Source of the DNA: Wenyingzhuangia sp. 2_MG-2023
Lineage (GTDB): Bacteria; Bacteroidota; Bacteroidia; Flavobacteriales; Flavobacteriaceae
Length of the DNA: 64,000 bases
Assembly: GCF_030548295.1 (NCBI RefSeq)
Contig: NZ_JAUOSB010000001.1
Coordinates: 1-64,000 of the forward strand
Reading direction: 5' to 3'
Both the position numbers and the translations under genes were made by a program. Numbering within the stretch: position 1 is the first letter of the stretch; each line of letters begins with the position of its first letter. This document shows, piece by piece, positions 55,168 through 64,000 of this stretch. The notes under the pieces were generated by a model. The model did no database searches and was not told the origin of the DNA. It saw only the letters and a program-made list of their open reading frames with translations.

Positions 55168-56976
55168 TTATTTGATTGATGTTAACTTTAACGCTTTTAA
55201 TCTTGATGTTTTTACATCTCCTTCTACCAATCTTGTTGTAATAGAATGTTTTCCAGCAGTTTTAAACTCAAGTATTCCCATGTTATAATACACATACTTC
55301 TCTGTTGCTGCTTGTTGGTTTTGAACTATAATTCCCTCATCTGTTGTTGTTTTCCAAACCAATCTACCTTTACCACTATAAGACAATTCTATATAATAAT
55401 ATCCTGGTTCTTTTACATCAACTTCCCAAGACACACCTGCATTCTCTTTCCACTCACTTACTTGAAAAGCGTGCTTCCATTCCCCAAATTTCTCCATCCA
55501 ACGGATTGTTTTTGCTTCAGCATTTTTTACAGTCGAAAACTCTGTAGTTAACTCTGTCTCTACATTTGGATACACTCCAAAAGCAGTATTGTCTGCTATC
55601 ATTTCTTCTCCTTTTTTAACCTCTACTTCAATCACCGAAATTAAGGCCTCTGGAGCTTTAAAAGGAATCTCGAAAGTTACCCAATTATCTTTTCCTTGAG
55701 TAAATTCAATTTTTTGATCTTTTCCTTCAGGGTTTAAAATTTTAGCAGATTTAATTTTAGTTTTCAATCCTGGTAAATACAATTTACCATCTGTTGGCCA
55801 TTCCGAAACGGCTAAATACATAGAGTTTCCTTTAGTGGTAACATCTCCCCAAGGCAACTTATAATCCCACGGAGAAGCTCCTGATGCATATACTACCTGA
55901 GGATATCTTTTTAACCATTTTCCTGTTTCTCTTAAGAATTCTGCTCCAATTTCTGGAACAATTCCCAACTCATTTGGCCCTACGTTAAATAAATAAGACC
56001 CTCCTCTTGCTACAGTTTCTACCAACCTACCTAAAATAACTTTAGGACTTTTAAAATTGTTATCATACCACGCATAAGACCATGAATCGTTATTTGTATC
56101 ACATGTTTCCCACAAACCTTCTATACGCTTTGTTGGCACTTCCATATCTCCTACACTCGCATAATCACCCAAACCATAACCTACTCTACTACACATCATA
56201 GCTTTGGGTTGCAATTCTCTTACCATGGCAGCTAATTCAACAACGTATTTTTTTTCCATGTCTCCAGGAGTATCAAACCATACAAAGTCTATATCTCCAT
56301 AGTTGGTACAAATTTCTCTTACTTGAGGCTTACATTTGTTGTAGAAATAATCTTTAAAAGTTGCTTCTTTACCATTTTTATCTGTCTTAGGACCTCTTGT
56401 TCCTCCAGGAGCTGTCCAATCTTGATTGTGTGAATAATAAAACCCAAACCCCAAACCTATTTCATGACAAGCATCAGCCAACTCATGCATAGGATCTCTT
56501 CCAAATGGTGTAGCATCTACAATGTTAAAATCACTTACTTTAGAATCAAACATCGCAAAACCTTCGTGATGTTTACTGGTAATTACAATGTATTTCATTC
56601 CAGCATCTTTGGCTAATTGTGCTATTTTTTTAGCATCAAACCCTGTTGGGTTAAAATCTTTTGCAATCTGCTTGTAATCTGCTACGGGAATCCCAGCCAT
56701 TCTTGGATTCATAATCCACTCTCCAATTCCGTAATAAGTTTTCTCATTCCAAACTCCTCCTAAATTAGAAAACAATCCCCAGTGAATAAACATTCCAAAA
56801 TTACTTTCATCAAAAAACTTTCCTTTTCCGCTTTTTAAAGCATCTACAGAAACACTAGTTTCTCCCCACATTTCCTCCATCCCTTTTTCTGTTTTCTCTT
56901 GGGAAAATGCGGTATTAGATATACATACTACTGAGGCAGCTAATAATATATACTTATTTATTTTTTTGAAATTCAT
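55168..56976 (-). CDS. GH29 alpha-L-fucosidase-like exo-glycosidase (second)
   Basis: This 602-residue exported enzyme has a signal peptide (about 1-25, ending A-F-S-Q). The GH29 barrel shows N-F-G-M-F-I-H-W-G-L near 60, S-K-H-H-E-G-F-A-M-F-D near 134, and the nucleophile candidate D235 in F-V-W-F-D-T. A C-terminal beta domain and an extra carbohydrate-binding-like region (about 480-602) follow. It is closer to classical fucosidases than the GH29 proteins at 21072 and 62853. The ATG at 56976 is preferred because the one at 57000 would push the signal peptide inward. Substrate may be L-fucose or L-galactose. Confidence 0.9.
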   Translation of the reverse strand: MNFKKINKYILLAASVVCISNTAFSQEKTEKGMEEMWGETSVSVDALKSGKGKFFDESNFGMFIHWGLFSNLGGVWNEKTYYGIGEWIMNPRMAGIPVADYKQIAKDFNPTGFDAKKIAQLAKDAGMKYIVITSKHHEGFAMFDSKVSDFNIVDATPFGRDPMHELADACHEIGLGFGFYYSHNQDWTAPGGTRGPKTDKNGKEATFKDYFYNKCKPQVREICTNYGDIDFVWFDTPGDMEKKYVVELAAMVRELQPKAMMCSRVGYGLGDYASVGDMEVPTKRIEGLWETCDTNNDSWSYAWYDNNFKSPKVILGRLVETVARGGSYLFNVGPNELGIVPEIGAEFLRETGKWLKRYPQVVYASGASPWDYKLPWGDVTTKGNSMYLAVSEWPTDGKLYLPGLKTKIKSAKILNPEGKDQKIEFTQGKDNWVTFEIPFKAPEALISVIEVEVKKGEEMIADNTAFGVYPNVETELTTEFSTVKNAEAKTIRWMEKFGEWKHAFQVSEWKENAGVSWEVDVKEPGYYYIELSYSGKGRLVWKTTTDEGIIVQNQQAATEKYVYYNMGILEFKTAGKHSITTRLVEGDVKTSRLKALKLTSIK

Positions 56977-57148
56977 TCTATATAATTTAAAAATTACCAT
57001 TTACTTAACTATTAGCTCATTTTCTTTTTAGCTAAAAGAATTAACTAAGACAAAAATACCTATACAACAAACAAAAAGACTTTCTCTATTCCTCCATTCT
57101 ATTGCTCAAATAATGTTTTCTTTAGTTAAAACGGCATTAAAGGTAAAC

Positions 57149-57193
57149 AAAAAAGCCCCTAATCTTAACTTTGTAAAACTAGGGGCTTTTTTA
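57149..57193 (-). terminator. Terminator of the second susCD operon
   Basis: AAAAAAGCCCCTA and TAGGGGCTTTTTT form a perfect 13-bp stem with a 19-base loop, 15 bp after the SusD stop. Confidence 0.85.
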
Positions 57194-57207
57194 TAATTAT
57201 TTATTAG

Positions 57208-58866
57208 TTATTCATAACCTTCATTTTGAATCCAACCATACTTTAAGTTGATTTCCATTTGCGCTTGTGGTATTGGCCATAACCATTCATTATCTGGCCA
57301 TAAGATATCTCCTGAAAAATCGGTTGATGCAGAATTTAATGTACTAACTGAACCTTGTTCTTCTTCCCAAACAATGTTTATTGGACTTGTACTGTTTGTT
57401 AATCTATCTGTACGGATTAAATCGAATTTACGTTTGTATTCACCAGCCAATTCACATCTTCTTTCTTGCCAAACAGCTAATCTGAAATCTTCTTGAGATA
57501 AGTTAGGTGTTAAATCATCTAAACCAGCTCTATTTCTAATCTCGTTTATAGCTGCATAAGCTTCATTATTTGGTGCTCCATCTGCTTCATTTTGAGCTTC
57601 AGCATAAATCAATAAGGCATCTGCATATCTATATAATATGGTATTATTATCTGCATATCTAAAGTCTGAACCTTCAACTAGTGTTAAAACATCTGTATCA
57701 ACAAATTTTCTAAACATAGGTTGTGTTAAGTATGTTGGTCCGTTAGGAACATCATACCTTGTCATGATATTAAAATCTCTTCTTTCGTCACCATCTTCAT
57801 ATGCATCATATAAATGAGGGGTTGGTAAATATATACCAGCATTATTAGTTCTAGGAAATTTTAATTGCTCAACTGTAAATTCATTTTCTAGGTCATTACC
57901 ATCTTTATCATATAAAACAGGTACATCACTTGATTTACCCCAGTAATTTACACCATTATTAGAGGCTCTTCCTTCTCTAGTCATCCAGTTTCCTATTCCT
58001 GAAACAGGAAGGTAAGATATTTCTAACATAGATTCTTTTGAAAAAGTGTTGTTTGCATCCCAAGCAGTTCCATAAGCTGGAGCTGTTGCTGATGCTTCTA
58101 GGTTTAATGAGTGAGGTGAGTTATCTATAACGTCTTTAGCCATATCTCTTGCTAAAGCATAATTAGTAGCTTCTCCAAAAACAAATTCTCCAGTAGAAGT
58201 ACGTCTTTTTCCTGCTCTTGTTAAATACACTTCTGATAAAATAAGCTTAGCAGTCCATTTTGTAATATGTCCGTCATGCAAACCATCAGAACAATGTTCT
58301 CCAGCAAAAAGTAAATCAGGAATAATAATTTCATCATAAATAACATTTACATCTGTTCTAGGTACTTCCCAATTGGCTGCATTTGTAATTAATGGCATAT
58401 CTCCATAAGCTCTTACCAAATTGTAATAATAAAAACCTCTAAGCGCTCTTGCTTCTCCAACAATTAAGTTAACAACAGCTTCATCAATATCCATTTCAGA
58501 AGCATTTCTGATAACATCGTTTGCTCTTCCTATCCCAATCCACCAATCAAAATAAACATCATGGTTGTCATCAAATAATTCAAAAGAAGGTGTAACCGTA
58601 TGTGTTGCCATAGGTGTTGTAAAAGTATTTCCTCTTTTACTAACAATGTCATCTGTATACAAGTCTATACACATCCATCGTCTACCATAAACATTAGCCA
58701 TTCTTTCATAGACTCCATCTACTGCGTTTCTTGCATCTTCAGCTGTTTTGTAAAAATTTTCAGCAGCAATAAATGTTGGCGGTTCTTCCACTAAAAAATC
58801 ACTACATGAAACAAATCCAAGTGAGATGAATAGAATATATACTGTTTTTTTTATTTTATTTTTCAT
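57208..58866 (-). CDS. SusD-like surface glycan-binding lipoprotein (second)
   Basis: This 552-residue RagB/SusD lipoprotein (F-V-S-C21) has G-E-A-R-A-L-R-G-F-Y-Y-Y-N-L-V-R-A-Y-G-D near residues 133-152. The C-terminal R-Y-A-D-A-L-L-I-Y-A-E-A-Q-N-E and W-Q-E-R-R-C-E-L-A-G-E elements are also present. It is only distantly similar to the first SusD, so the second pair probably takes a different oligosaccharide. It starts 7 bp after its susC. Confidence 0.94.
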   Translation of the reverse strand: MKNKIKKTVYILFISLGFVSCSDFLVEEPPTFIAAENFYKTAEDARNAVDGVYERMANVYGRRWMCIDLYTDDIVSKRGNTFTTPMATHTVTPSFELFDDNHDVYFDWWIGIGRANDVIRNASEMDIDEAVVNLIVGEARALRGFYYYNLVRAYGDMPLITNAANWEVPRTDVNVIYDEIIIPDLLFAGEHCSDGLHDGHITKWTAKLILSEVYLTRAGKRRTSTGEFVFGEATNYALARDMAKDVIDNSPHSLNLEASATAPAYGTAWDANNTFSKESMLEISYLPVSGIGNWMTREGRASNNGVNYWGKSSDVPVLYDKDGNDLENEFTVEQLKFPRTNNAGIYLPTPHLYDAYEDGDERRDFNIMTRYDVPNGPTYLTQPMFRKFVDTDVLTLVEGSDFRYADNNTILYRYADALLIYAEAQNEADGAPNNEAYAAINEIRNRAGLDDLTPNLSQEDFRLAVWQERRCELAGEYKRKFDLIRTDRLTNSTSPINIVWEEEQGSVSTLNSASTDFSGDILWPDNEWLWPIPQAQMEINLKYGWIQNEGYE

Positions 58867-58873
58867 AATATTT

Positions 58874-61800
58874 CTATAATTTTAATTTGATCCCCATTCT
58901 TATTGTTGTAGGTATAGGATATGCTCCATTATCATGTCCGATTGCTCTTGTAGCAGAACCTCTGATGGAAACATCTGGAGTGTATCCTGTATAGTTTGTC
59001 CATGTGTATATATTCGTTGCCGATGCATACAATCTTAAAGAAGATATGTTCAGTTTTTCTACTATGTTTTTAGTAAATGAATATCCTATAGTTATATTTT
59101 GTAAACGAAGAAATGAGCCATCTTCTATATATCTAGAGCTAAATATTGTCTCTCTGTTTTCTGTACTAACTCTTGGATAAATAGCACTAGGACTTTCTGG
59201 TGTCCATCTTTGAGTTGCAAGTGCCAACATTTGTCTATCAGCAAATTCTAATAACCTCATATTTTGAATAGCCGCAATTTCTTTTCCTATTTGTGAGTCA
59301 AAAAAGAATGAAAAATCAACATTTCCAATTTTAAAGGTATTTTGAAAACCTAAGGTAATATCTGGCTGAGCACGACCTATTACTTGTCTATCTGCTTCAT
59401 TAAAATCACCACTATCATCTAAATCCTCGTATAGTTGCTCTCCTGGTCTTCTTTGAATGTCTGTAAAAGGAACTCCTTTATCAAAACCTTCTACAAAAGT
59501 ATAGTCACCACGAGAAGGATCAGCATTATATAAAGCTATTTGATCTTGTTTTGTCAACCCTTGAAACTCTACAAAATCATCAAATTGTGCAATTGCTGTA
59601 GTTTGGTATCCATAAAAAGCACCTACTTCTTCACCAATAATCAAACGTTGTGTTCCTCCAGGAATATATCCAGGATCCCAACCGCTCTGAATATAATCAG
59701 AAGCCATATCTGTAATAATTGTTTTTCCTGTACCTAAATTCCCTTTTAATGTCCAAGAAAAGTTATTTTTATTAATAACATGAGCTGTAATATCCATTTC
59801 AAACCCTTCAGTCTGTAGTTGTCCAAAATTTTCGGTATAGGTAGCAAACCCAGATTGAATAGCAGCTGCATTGTCTGCAAATAAAATATCATTAGTTTCT
59901 TTTAAGTAATACTCAAAACTACCTGTTATTCTATTTTTTAGCAATCCATAATCTACGGCAAAGTTTAACTGACTTGTTGTTTCCCAAGTTAAGTTATCGT
60001 TTGGTATTTGGTTTGGACTATAGAATGTAGTTTGTGCTTCGTTAAAACCTGTTATACCAGCAGCATATTGATTTAGTGATTGGTAAGGTTGTATAGCTTG
60101 ATTTCCAGAATATCCGAAACTAGCACGAAATTTTAATTCATTTATAAAATCTATTTTTTTCATAAAACGTTCTTTAGACATTTTATAAGCAATTGCTGCC
60201 GCTGGAAAAAATGCCCATTGATTATTTGCGGAAAACTTAGAAGCTCCTTCATATCTTCCAGTTAATGTTGCTAAGATTTTACTTTTGTAGTTGTAACTGA
60301 TTCTACCAAACCAAGATGATAATGCAGTTTTAAAATAACCTACTTGATCAGGGTCATTAAAAGTAGCTGTTTCTGGAGCATAGTAAGTCAACAAATCATT
60401 AGGGAAACCAAAATTAGAAACAGTAATAGACTCTGACTCCGTAGTTTCTAGTGACTGACCTATAAATGCCGTAATGGTGCTCTTACCAATTTTCCCTTTA
60501 TAATTTAATGTATTTGTAATAGTAGAACGTGTATTTCTTGAATCAGAAGTTTTAGCTCTACCACCCTCTGAAAATCTACCTAATAAATCATATTGATAGT
60601 ATCGTTTAGCAGTAGTTCTATTTTGGTGGCTAAGTGCTGTTTTAAAAGTAAATTTTTTGTTGAACTTATATTCTAAGTTCATACTTCCAACAATCTGAGT
60701 CAATAAGTTTTCGTAATGATTTGCTTCTAATGAAGTTAATGGAGAAAAACCATCAAGTGTCTCAGCATCATCAGGATCCTCTTCTAAAAGTTCATATTTA
60801 TAGTAAGGTGCTGCGTTAAAAGCTCTTCTTAAAGCACTTGTAGCTCCTTTACCATCATTACTTCCTGTGTTAATTGCCTTTTGATTAGAGGTTACATGAG
60901 AGTAATTAAAAGACGTTCCTAAGGTAATTTTTTCTGACACATTAGCCTTTAAATTAGCTCTAGTGGTTATTCTGTTAAGATCGGTTAATTTTACAATCCC
61001 CTCAGAACTTAAAACATTTGTAGATACTAAGTAATTAAGATCTTTATTTCCTCCGCTAAAACTAATGTTTGTGCTAGAAGATGTTCCTGTTTGTATTAAT
61101 GTTTTTTGCCAATCTCTAGATTGTAATAAGCCAAGACGTGCTGAATCTAAACGTTGTGATGTGCTTTCTGCCACACCCACACTTACTTTAGCCTCGTTAT
61201 TTAAAATAGTATATTCATTAGCATCTAATAATTCAATTAAGTTAGGAACTTGTATAATTGAATAATCCTGATCAATACGTATCACTCCTTTACCTTCTTT
61301 TCCTGTTTTTGTGGTTATTAATATAACTCCATTCGCCCCTCTAGACCCATAAATAGCTGTGGATGACGCATCTTTTAGAACCTCTATAGATTGAATATCT
61401 TCAGGATTGATAAGAGATAAAGGACTAATAGTAGCACTTTCTAAATCTTGATCTCCCAAACCTGGAGTACTGTTGTTATCCATTGGAACTCCATCTATAA
61501 CATATAATGGTTCACTACTACTTAATGAGCTAAGCCCTCTAATAACTATAGAAGCTGAAGAGCCAGGAGCACCAGACGCTTGACTTACAACAACCCCAGC
61601 AGCCATTCCAGACAATGCTTGTTCTATACCTACGGCTCCTATTTTAGAAATTTCTTCTGCTTTAATAGAAGACACAGACCCTGTTAAATCACTTTTTTTA
61701 ACCGTACCATACCCAACAACTACAACTTCATCTAATTCAGAAGTATCTACTTTTAATGATATCTTTAACGTAGTTTTCTTTTTCACTGAAACAGTTTGCG

Positions 61801-62122
61801 TAACAAACCCTAAAAAAGAAATTTTCAGCTTAGCTTCTTCATTTGAAACCTTGATTGTAAAATTCCCATCAAAATCACTAATCGTTCCATTTCTAGTTCC
61901 TTTTTCTAAAATATAAGCTCCTGGTAATGGAACACCGTCTGCATCTAGCACAACTCCTGTAATTATTTTAGAATTTTGCTGCGATAATGAAAAAGGAATT
62001 AATTCACTTGCTTTTACAACTGTAAATTGAATAAAAACAAAAAACATCGTAAAAAACAATGTCTTGCTTGGTTTTAAAAAAAATGGAAGCTTACTTCTCA
62101 TTTTTTGTTTTTGTTCTCTCAT
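58874..62122 (-). CDS. SusC-like TonB-dependent outer-membrane transporter (second)
   Basis: The 1082-residue protein has a long basic N-terminus and signal segment (about 1-39), a regulatory-like domain (about 52-128; F-D-G-N-F-T-I-K) and a plug (about 130-255) with D-E-V-V-V-V-G-Y-G and L-Y-V-I-D-G-V-P-M. The barrel ends K-L-K-L. It forms a pair with the adjacent SusD. It is transcribed away from the third GH29 gene, with a 730-bp shared upstream region. A second ATG at 62101 is also possible. Confidence 0.94.
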   Translation of the reverse strand: MREQKQKMRSKLPFFLKPSKTLFFTMFFVFIQFTVVKASELIPFSLSQQNSKIITGVVLDADGVPLPGAYILEKGTRNGTISDFDGNFTIKVSNEEAKLKISFLGFVTQTVSVKKKTTLKISLKVDTSELDEVVVVGYGTVKKSDLTGSVSSIKAEEISKIGAVGIEQALSGMAAGVVVSQASGAPGSSASIVIRGLSSLSSSEPLYVIDGVPMDNNSTPGLGDQDLESATISPLSLINPEDIQSIEVLKDASSTAIYGSRGANGVILITTKTGKEGKGVIRIDQDYSIIQVPNLIELLDANEYTILNNEAKVSVGVAESTSQRLDSARLGLLQSRDWQKTLIQTGTSSSTNISFSGGNKDLNYLVSTNVLSSEGIVKLTDLNRITTRANLKANVSEKITLGTSFNYSHVTSNQKAINTGSNDGKGATSALRRAFNAAPYYKYELLEEDPDDAETLDGFSPLTSLEANHYENLLTQIVGSMNLEYKFNKKFTFKTALSHQNRTTAKRYYQYDLLGRFSEGGRAKTSDSRNTRSTITNTLNYKGKIGKSTITAFIGQSLETTESESITVSNFGFPNDLLTYYAPETATFNDPDQVGYFKTALSSWFGRISYNYKSKILATLTGRYEGASKFSANNQWAFFPAAAIAYKMSKERFMKKIDFINELKFRASFGYSGNQAIQPYQSLNQYAAGITGFNEAQTTFYSPNQIPNDNLTWETTSQLNFAVDYGLLKNRITGSFEYYLKETNDILFADNAAAIQSGFATYTENFGQLQTEGFEMDITAHVINKNNFSWTLKGNLGTGKTIITDMASDYIQSGWDPGYIPGGTQRLIIGEEVGAFYGYQTTAIAQFDDFVEFQGLTKQDQIALYNADPSRGDYTFVEGFDKGVPFTDIQRRPGEQLYEDLDDSGDFNEADRQVIGRAQPDITLGFQNTFKIGNVDFSFFFDSQIGKEIAAIQNMRLLEFADRQMLALATQRWTPESPSAIYPRVSTENRETIFSSRYIEDGSFLRLQNITIGYSFTKNIVEKLNISSLRLYASATNIYTWTNYTGYTPDVSIRGSATRAIGHDNGAYPIPTTIRMGIKLKL

Positions 62123-62852
62123 AAGTAATTATAATTTGGTTAGTGTTAGCTGAATAATCATATAATGAAATTTCATGAGGTATTCTCTCAATAATCAAAA
62201 TACACTATTCTCAATAAAAATTCTAAACATCACAAGCATTTTAAAACAAATACTCATTTATAAAAAAAATTCATTAATTTAATGCGAATATATTATCAAC
62301 AACACAAAACACCGTTTCTTATTTCACTCGTTCTTTTACTCATTTCATGCATTAGCCTAAAGAATGCATAAATACTAGGTTTGTCAATACAAAATATTCA
62401 AAATCATCTTTAATTTTATACCCTATACACATTCTCTCACTCACTACGTATCCCATCCTTCTATCAATCCATTCTCAATTATCTAAAGTCATTTCTGTAA
62501 AAGTTACTCCTGTTAAGTTAGTACAATTTCTTTTGTAGTCTGTTTTTATCCTTTTTACAAACTATTTTCCCCTACCTCATCGTAAAACCTAGATAGAATT
62601 ACTTTTTATAGATGCAAGCTAATTCTTTAAACAAGTAATATTACAGAATCAAACGGAATTCTATAGTACAAAAACACTTAACAATGAAGTTTTAATTCTT
62701 AATAAAACCAACACTTCTACAGCATTTTATTTTCAAATTTTTATTGTTAAAACAACCATCTGCTTAATTATAGCAAGTTTTTGCTTAATTAGAGTAACAG
62801 CAAAACTTCTATTGACATCTATTTTTGTAAATACAATCAAACAAATAACATT
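62123..62852. promoter_or_regulatory. Divergent regulatory region of second susC and third GH29
   Basis: These 730 bp hold no gene. Visible structures are an exact dyad ATGCATT-N9-AATGCAT (62347-62369), two direct copies of TGCTTAATTA-x-AG starting at 62761 and 62782 (21 bp apart, two DNA turns), and a perfect -7 box TATTTTTG at 62820-62827 that fits the GH29 start 26 bp later. Confidence 0.6.
62820..62827 (+). promoter_or_regulatory. -7 box upstream of the third GH29
   Basis: TATTTTTG fits TAnnTTTG and would give a leader of about 20 bases before the TTG at 62853, which supports that start. Confidence 0.55.
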
Positions 62853-64000
62853 TTGATAAACAAAAATTACACAAACCCACTTATCATTCTGTTTTTATCA
62901 ACTTTATTGGCTTTTGGTCAAAAAAAACAAAATGAGATTAAGAAAGATAAAATAGCTGCTAACTGGGAATCTATGACTGATAACTATCATGTACCTGAGT
63001 GGTTTCAAGATGGAAAGTTTGGAGTTTGGTTTCATTACGGAATTCCTTCTTCAATAGATGAAAACAGACCCAATGACGGTTCTCATTACGGACGAAGAAT
63101 GTATGGTGCTATAGACGGAGAAAAAGAAGGTCAACTTAAAATGACTGAAACATTGACTGAATGGCATGTTAAAGAATATGGAGAATTATCCGAATTTGGA
63201 TATGAAGATTTTATCCCTAAGTTTAAAGCTGAAAATTTTGATGCCAATAAATTAACAGCATACATTAAAAGTATAGGAGCTAAATTTATTATGCCCGTTG
63301 GTACACATCATGATAATTTTGACATGTATGATTCTTTTTTTGAATGGAACTCTGTAAAAATGGGACCCAAAAGAGATTTTCTTAAAGAATGGAAATTAGC
63401 CGCAGAAAAACATGATTTAAAATTTGGAGTTTCCACCCATTTGTATTGGTCACCTCGCTTTTTTGCCACTGCTCGTAAATATCAAAAAAAAGGGACTCCA
63501 GAATGGGATTTTTTCAACATGGATTATCACCCAAAAGAGTTTGCAAAACAGGATTCATGGAATCAGTTTTGGTATCAGCGTTGTTGGGATATTATACAAA
63601 AATACGACCCTGATATGTTTAATATTGATTCTTCTTACCCTAAAGAAAAAGGTAAAGATGAATCTGGATTAGGTCTTGAGTTATTTGCTAATTTTATTAA
63701 TAAAAATTTAGAAAAAAATTCTGGAAAACAAGATGTAGTACTCTCTCTAAAGGTTGGGCCTACCAATAAAGCAGCTTTTACCTATAACTTAGAAAGAGGT
63801 GGTGCCGCCACTATAAAACCAAACCCATGGATGTGGGCTACGGATTTGTCTGGAAATTGGTTTTACAGAAAAAATGCTATTAACAGAATGACGGTCCCTG
63901 TAATGATTGCTAATGGAGTAGATGCGATTAGTAAAAATGGAGTTGTTATGCTTAATGTTGCCCTTACTTCCGATGGAGTAATTCCAGAAAAACAAAAAAA
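62853..64000 (+). CDS. GH29-like exo-glycosidase (third), 3' end beyond window
   Basis: An open frame from TTG 62853 runs to the window end (382 codons). It starts M-I-N-K-N-Y with a signal peptide ending L-A-F-G-Q, then A-N-W-E-S-M, K-F-G-V-W-F-H-Y-G near 54, T-H-H-D-N-F-D-M-Y-D near 150, and the likely nucleophile Asp in D-M-F-N-I-D near 255. It aligns well by eye with the GH29 at 21072 (E-F-G-Y-E-D-F-I-P, M-G-P-K-R-D), so the two form a subgroup apart from the GH29 at 55168. No ATG is available before the signal peptide. Its substrate is probably an L-galactose or L-fucose side unit. Confidence 0.82.
   Translation, partial: MINKNYTNPLIILFLSTLLAFGQKKQNEIKKDKIAANWESMTDNYHVPEWFQDGKFGVWFHYGIPSSIDENRPNDGSHYGRRMYGAIDGEKEGQLKMTETLTEWHVKEYGELSEFGYEDFIPKFKAENFDANKLTAYIKSIGAKFIMPVGTHHDNFDMYDSFFEWNSVKMGPKRDFLKEWKLAAEKHDLKFGVSTHLYWSPRFFATARKYQKKGTPEWDFFNMDYHPKEFAKQDSWNQFWYQRCWDIIQKYDPDMFNIDSSYPKEKGKDESGLGLELFANFINKNLEKNSGKQDVVLSLKVGPTNKAAFTYNLERGGAATIKPNPWMWATDLSGNWFYRKNAINRMTVPVMIANGVDAISKNGVVMLNVALTSDGVIPEKQK

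Overview
The window looks like a chromosomal piece of a marine member of the Bacteroidota, most likely Flavobacteriaceae. The grounds are low GC with strongly A/T-biased codons, promoter -7 boxes of the form TAnnTTTG, two SusC/SusD pairs, a type IX secretion tail on a polysaccharidase, and a flavobacterial-style cytochrome oxidase cluster (ctaB, two subunit III genes, subunit IV, SCO1, DUF420). The genus cannot be decided from the sequence.

Bases 1-20,900 are mostly housekeeping. Two tandem identical tRNA-Leu(UAA) genes are followed by the cytochrome oxidase assembly cluster (440-5491), ksgA and mgtE, two DMT-type transporters around a small helical protein, purH, the cell-shape operon mreB-mreC-mreD-pbp2-rodA (11263-16755), and pyrF with a BtuF-like binding protein. 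The block ends with a lone Mrr-nuclease/STAND-type NTPase (18535-20919), a candidate single-gene defence protein.

Bases 21,000-64,000 are dominated by a polysaccharide utilisation region aimed at red-algal galactan (agar/porphyran type). A minus-strand operon (35382 down to 25368) encodes a zinc dehydrogenase, GH3, a KduD-like SDR, an aldehyde dehydrogenase, an enolase-superfamily cycloisomerase, an aldose 1-epimerase, a RhaT-like transporter and a GH117. Together these fit release of 3,6-anhydro-L-galactose and its conversion to 2-keto-3-deoxy-gluconate. The kinase and aldolase that finish the pathway are not in the window. A sub-operon downstream (25199 to 21072) carries a GH2 gene broken by one in-frame TGA, and a GH29. 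An IclR regulator sits directly upstream of the main operon; a 34-bp inverted repeat in front of that operon is its likely operator.

On the plus strand follow a TPR/HTH regulator, SusC, SusD and a surface glycan-binding lipoprotein, then on the minus strand a secreted GH86 agarase/porphyranase, then a second TPR/HTH regulator. A short conserved interlude (DUF4197, DUF5522, a methyltransferase, DUF1684) separates this from an S1 sulfatase, a second GH29, a second SusD/SusC pair, and a third GH29 truncated by the window end. In the likely scheme GH86 cuts the polymer at the surface, SusCD import the oligosaccharides, the sulfatase, GH29, GH2 and GH117 trim them in the periplasm, and the cytoplasmic enzymes burn anhydrogalactose and galactose. 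Substrates are inferred from family membership and gene context, not demonstrated.
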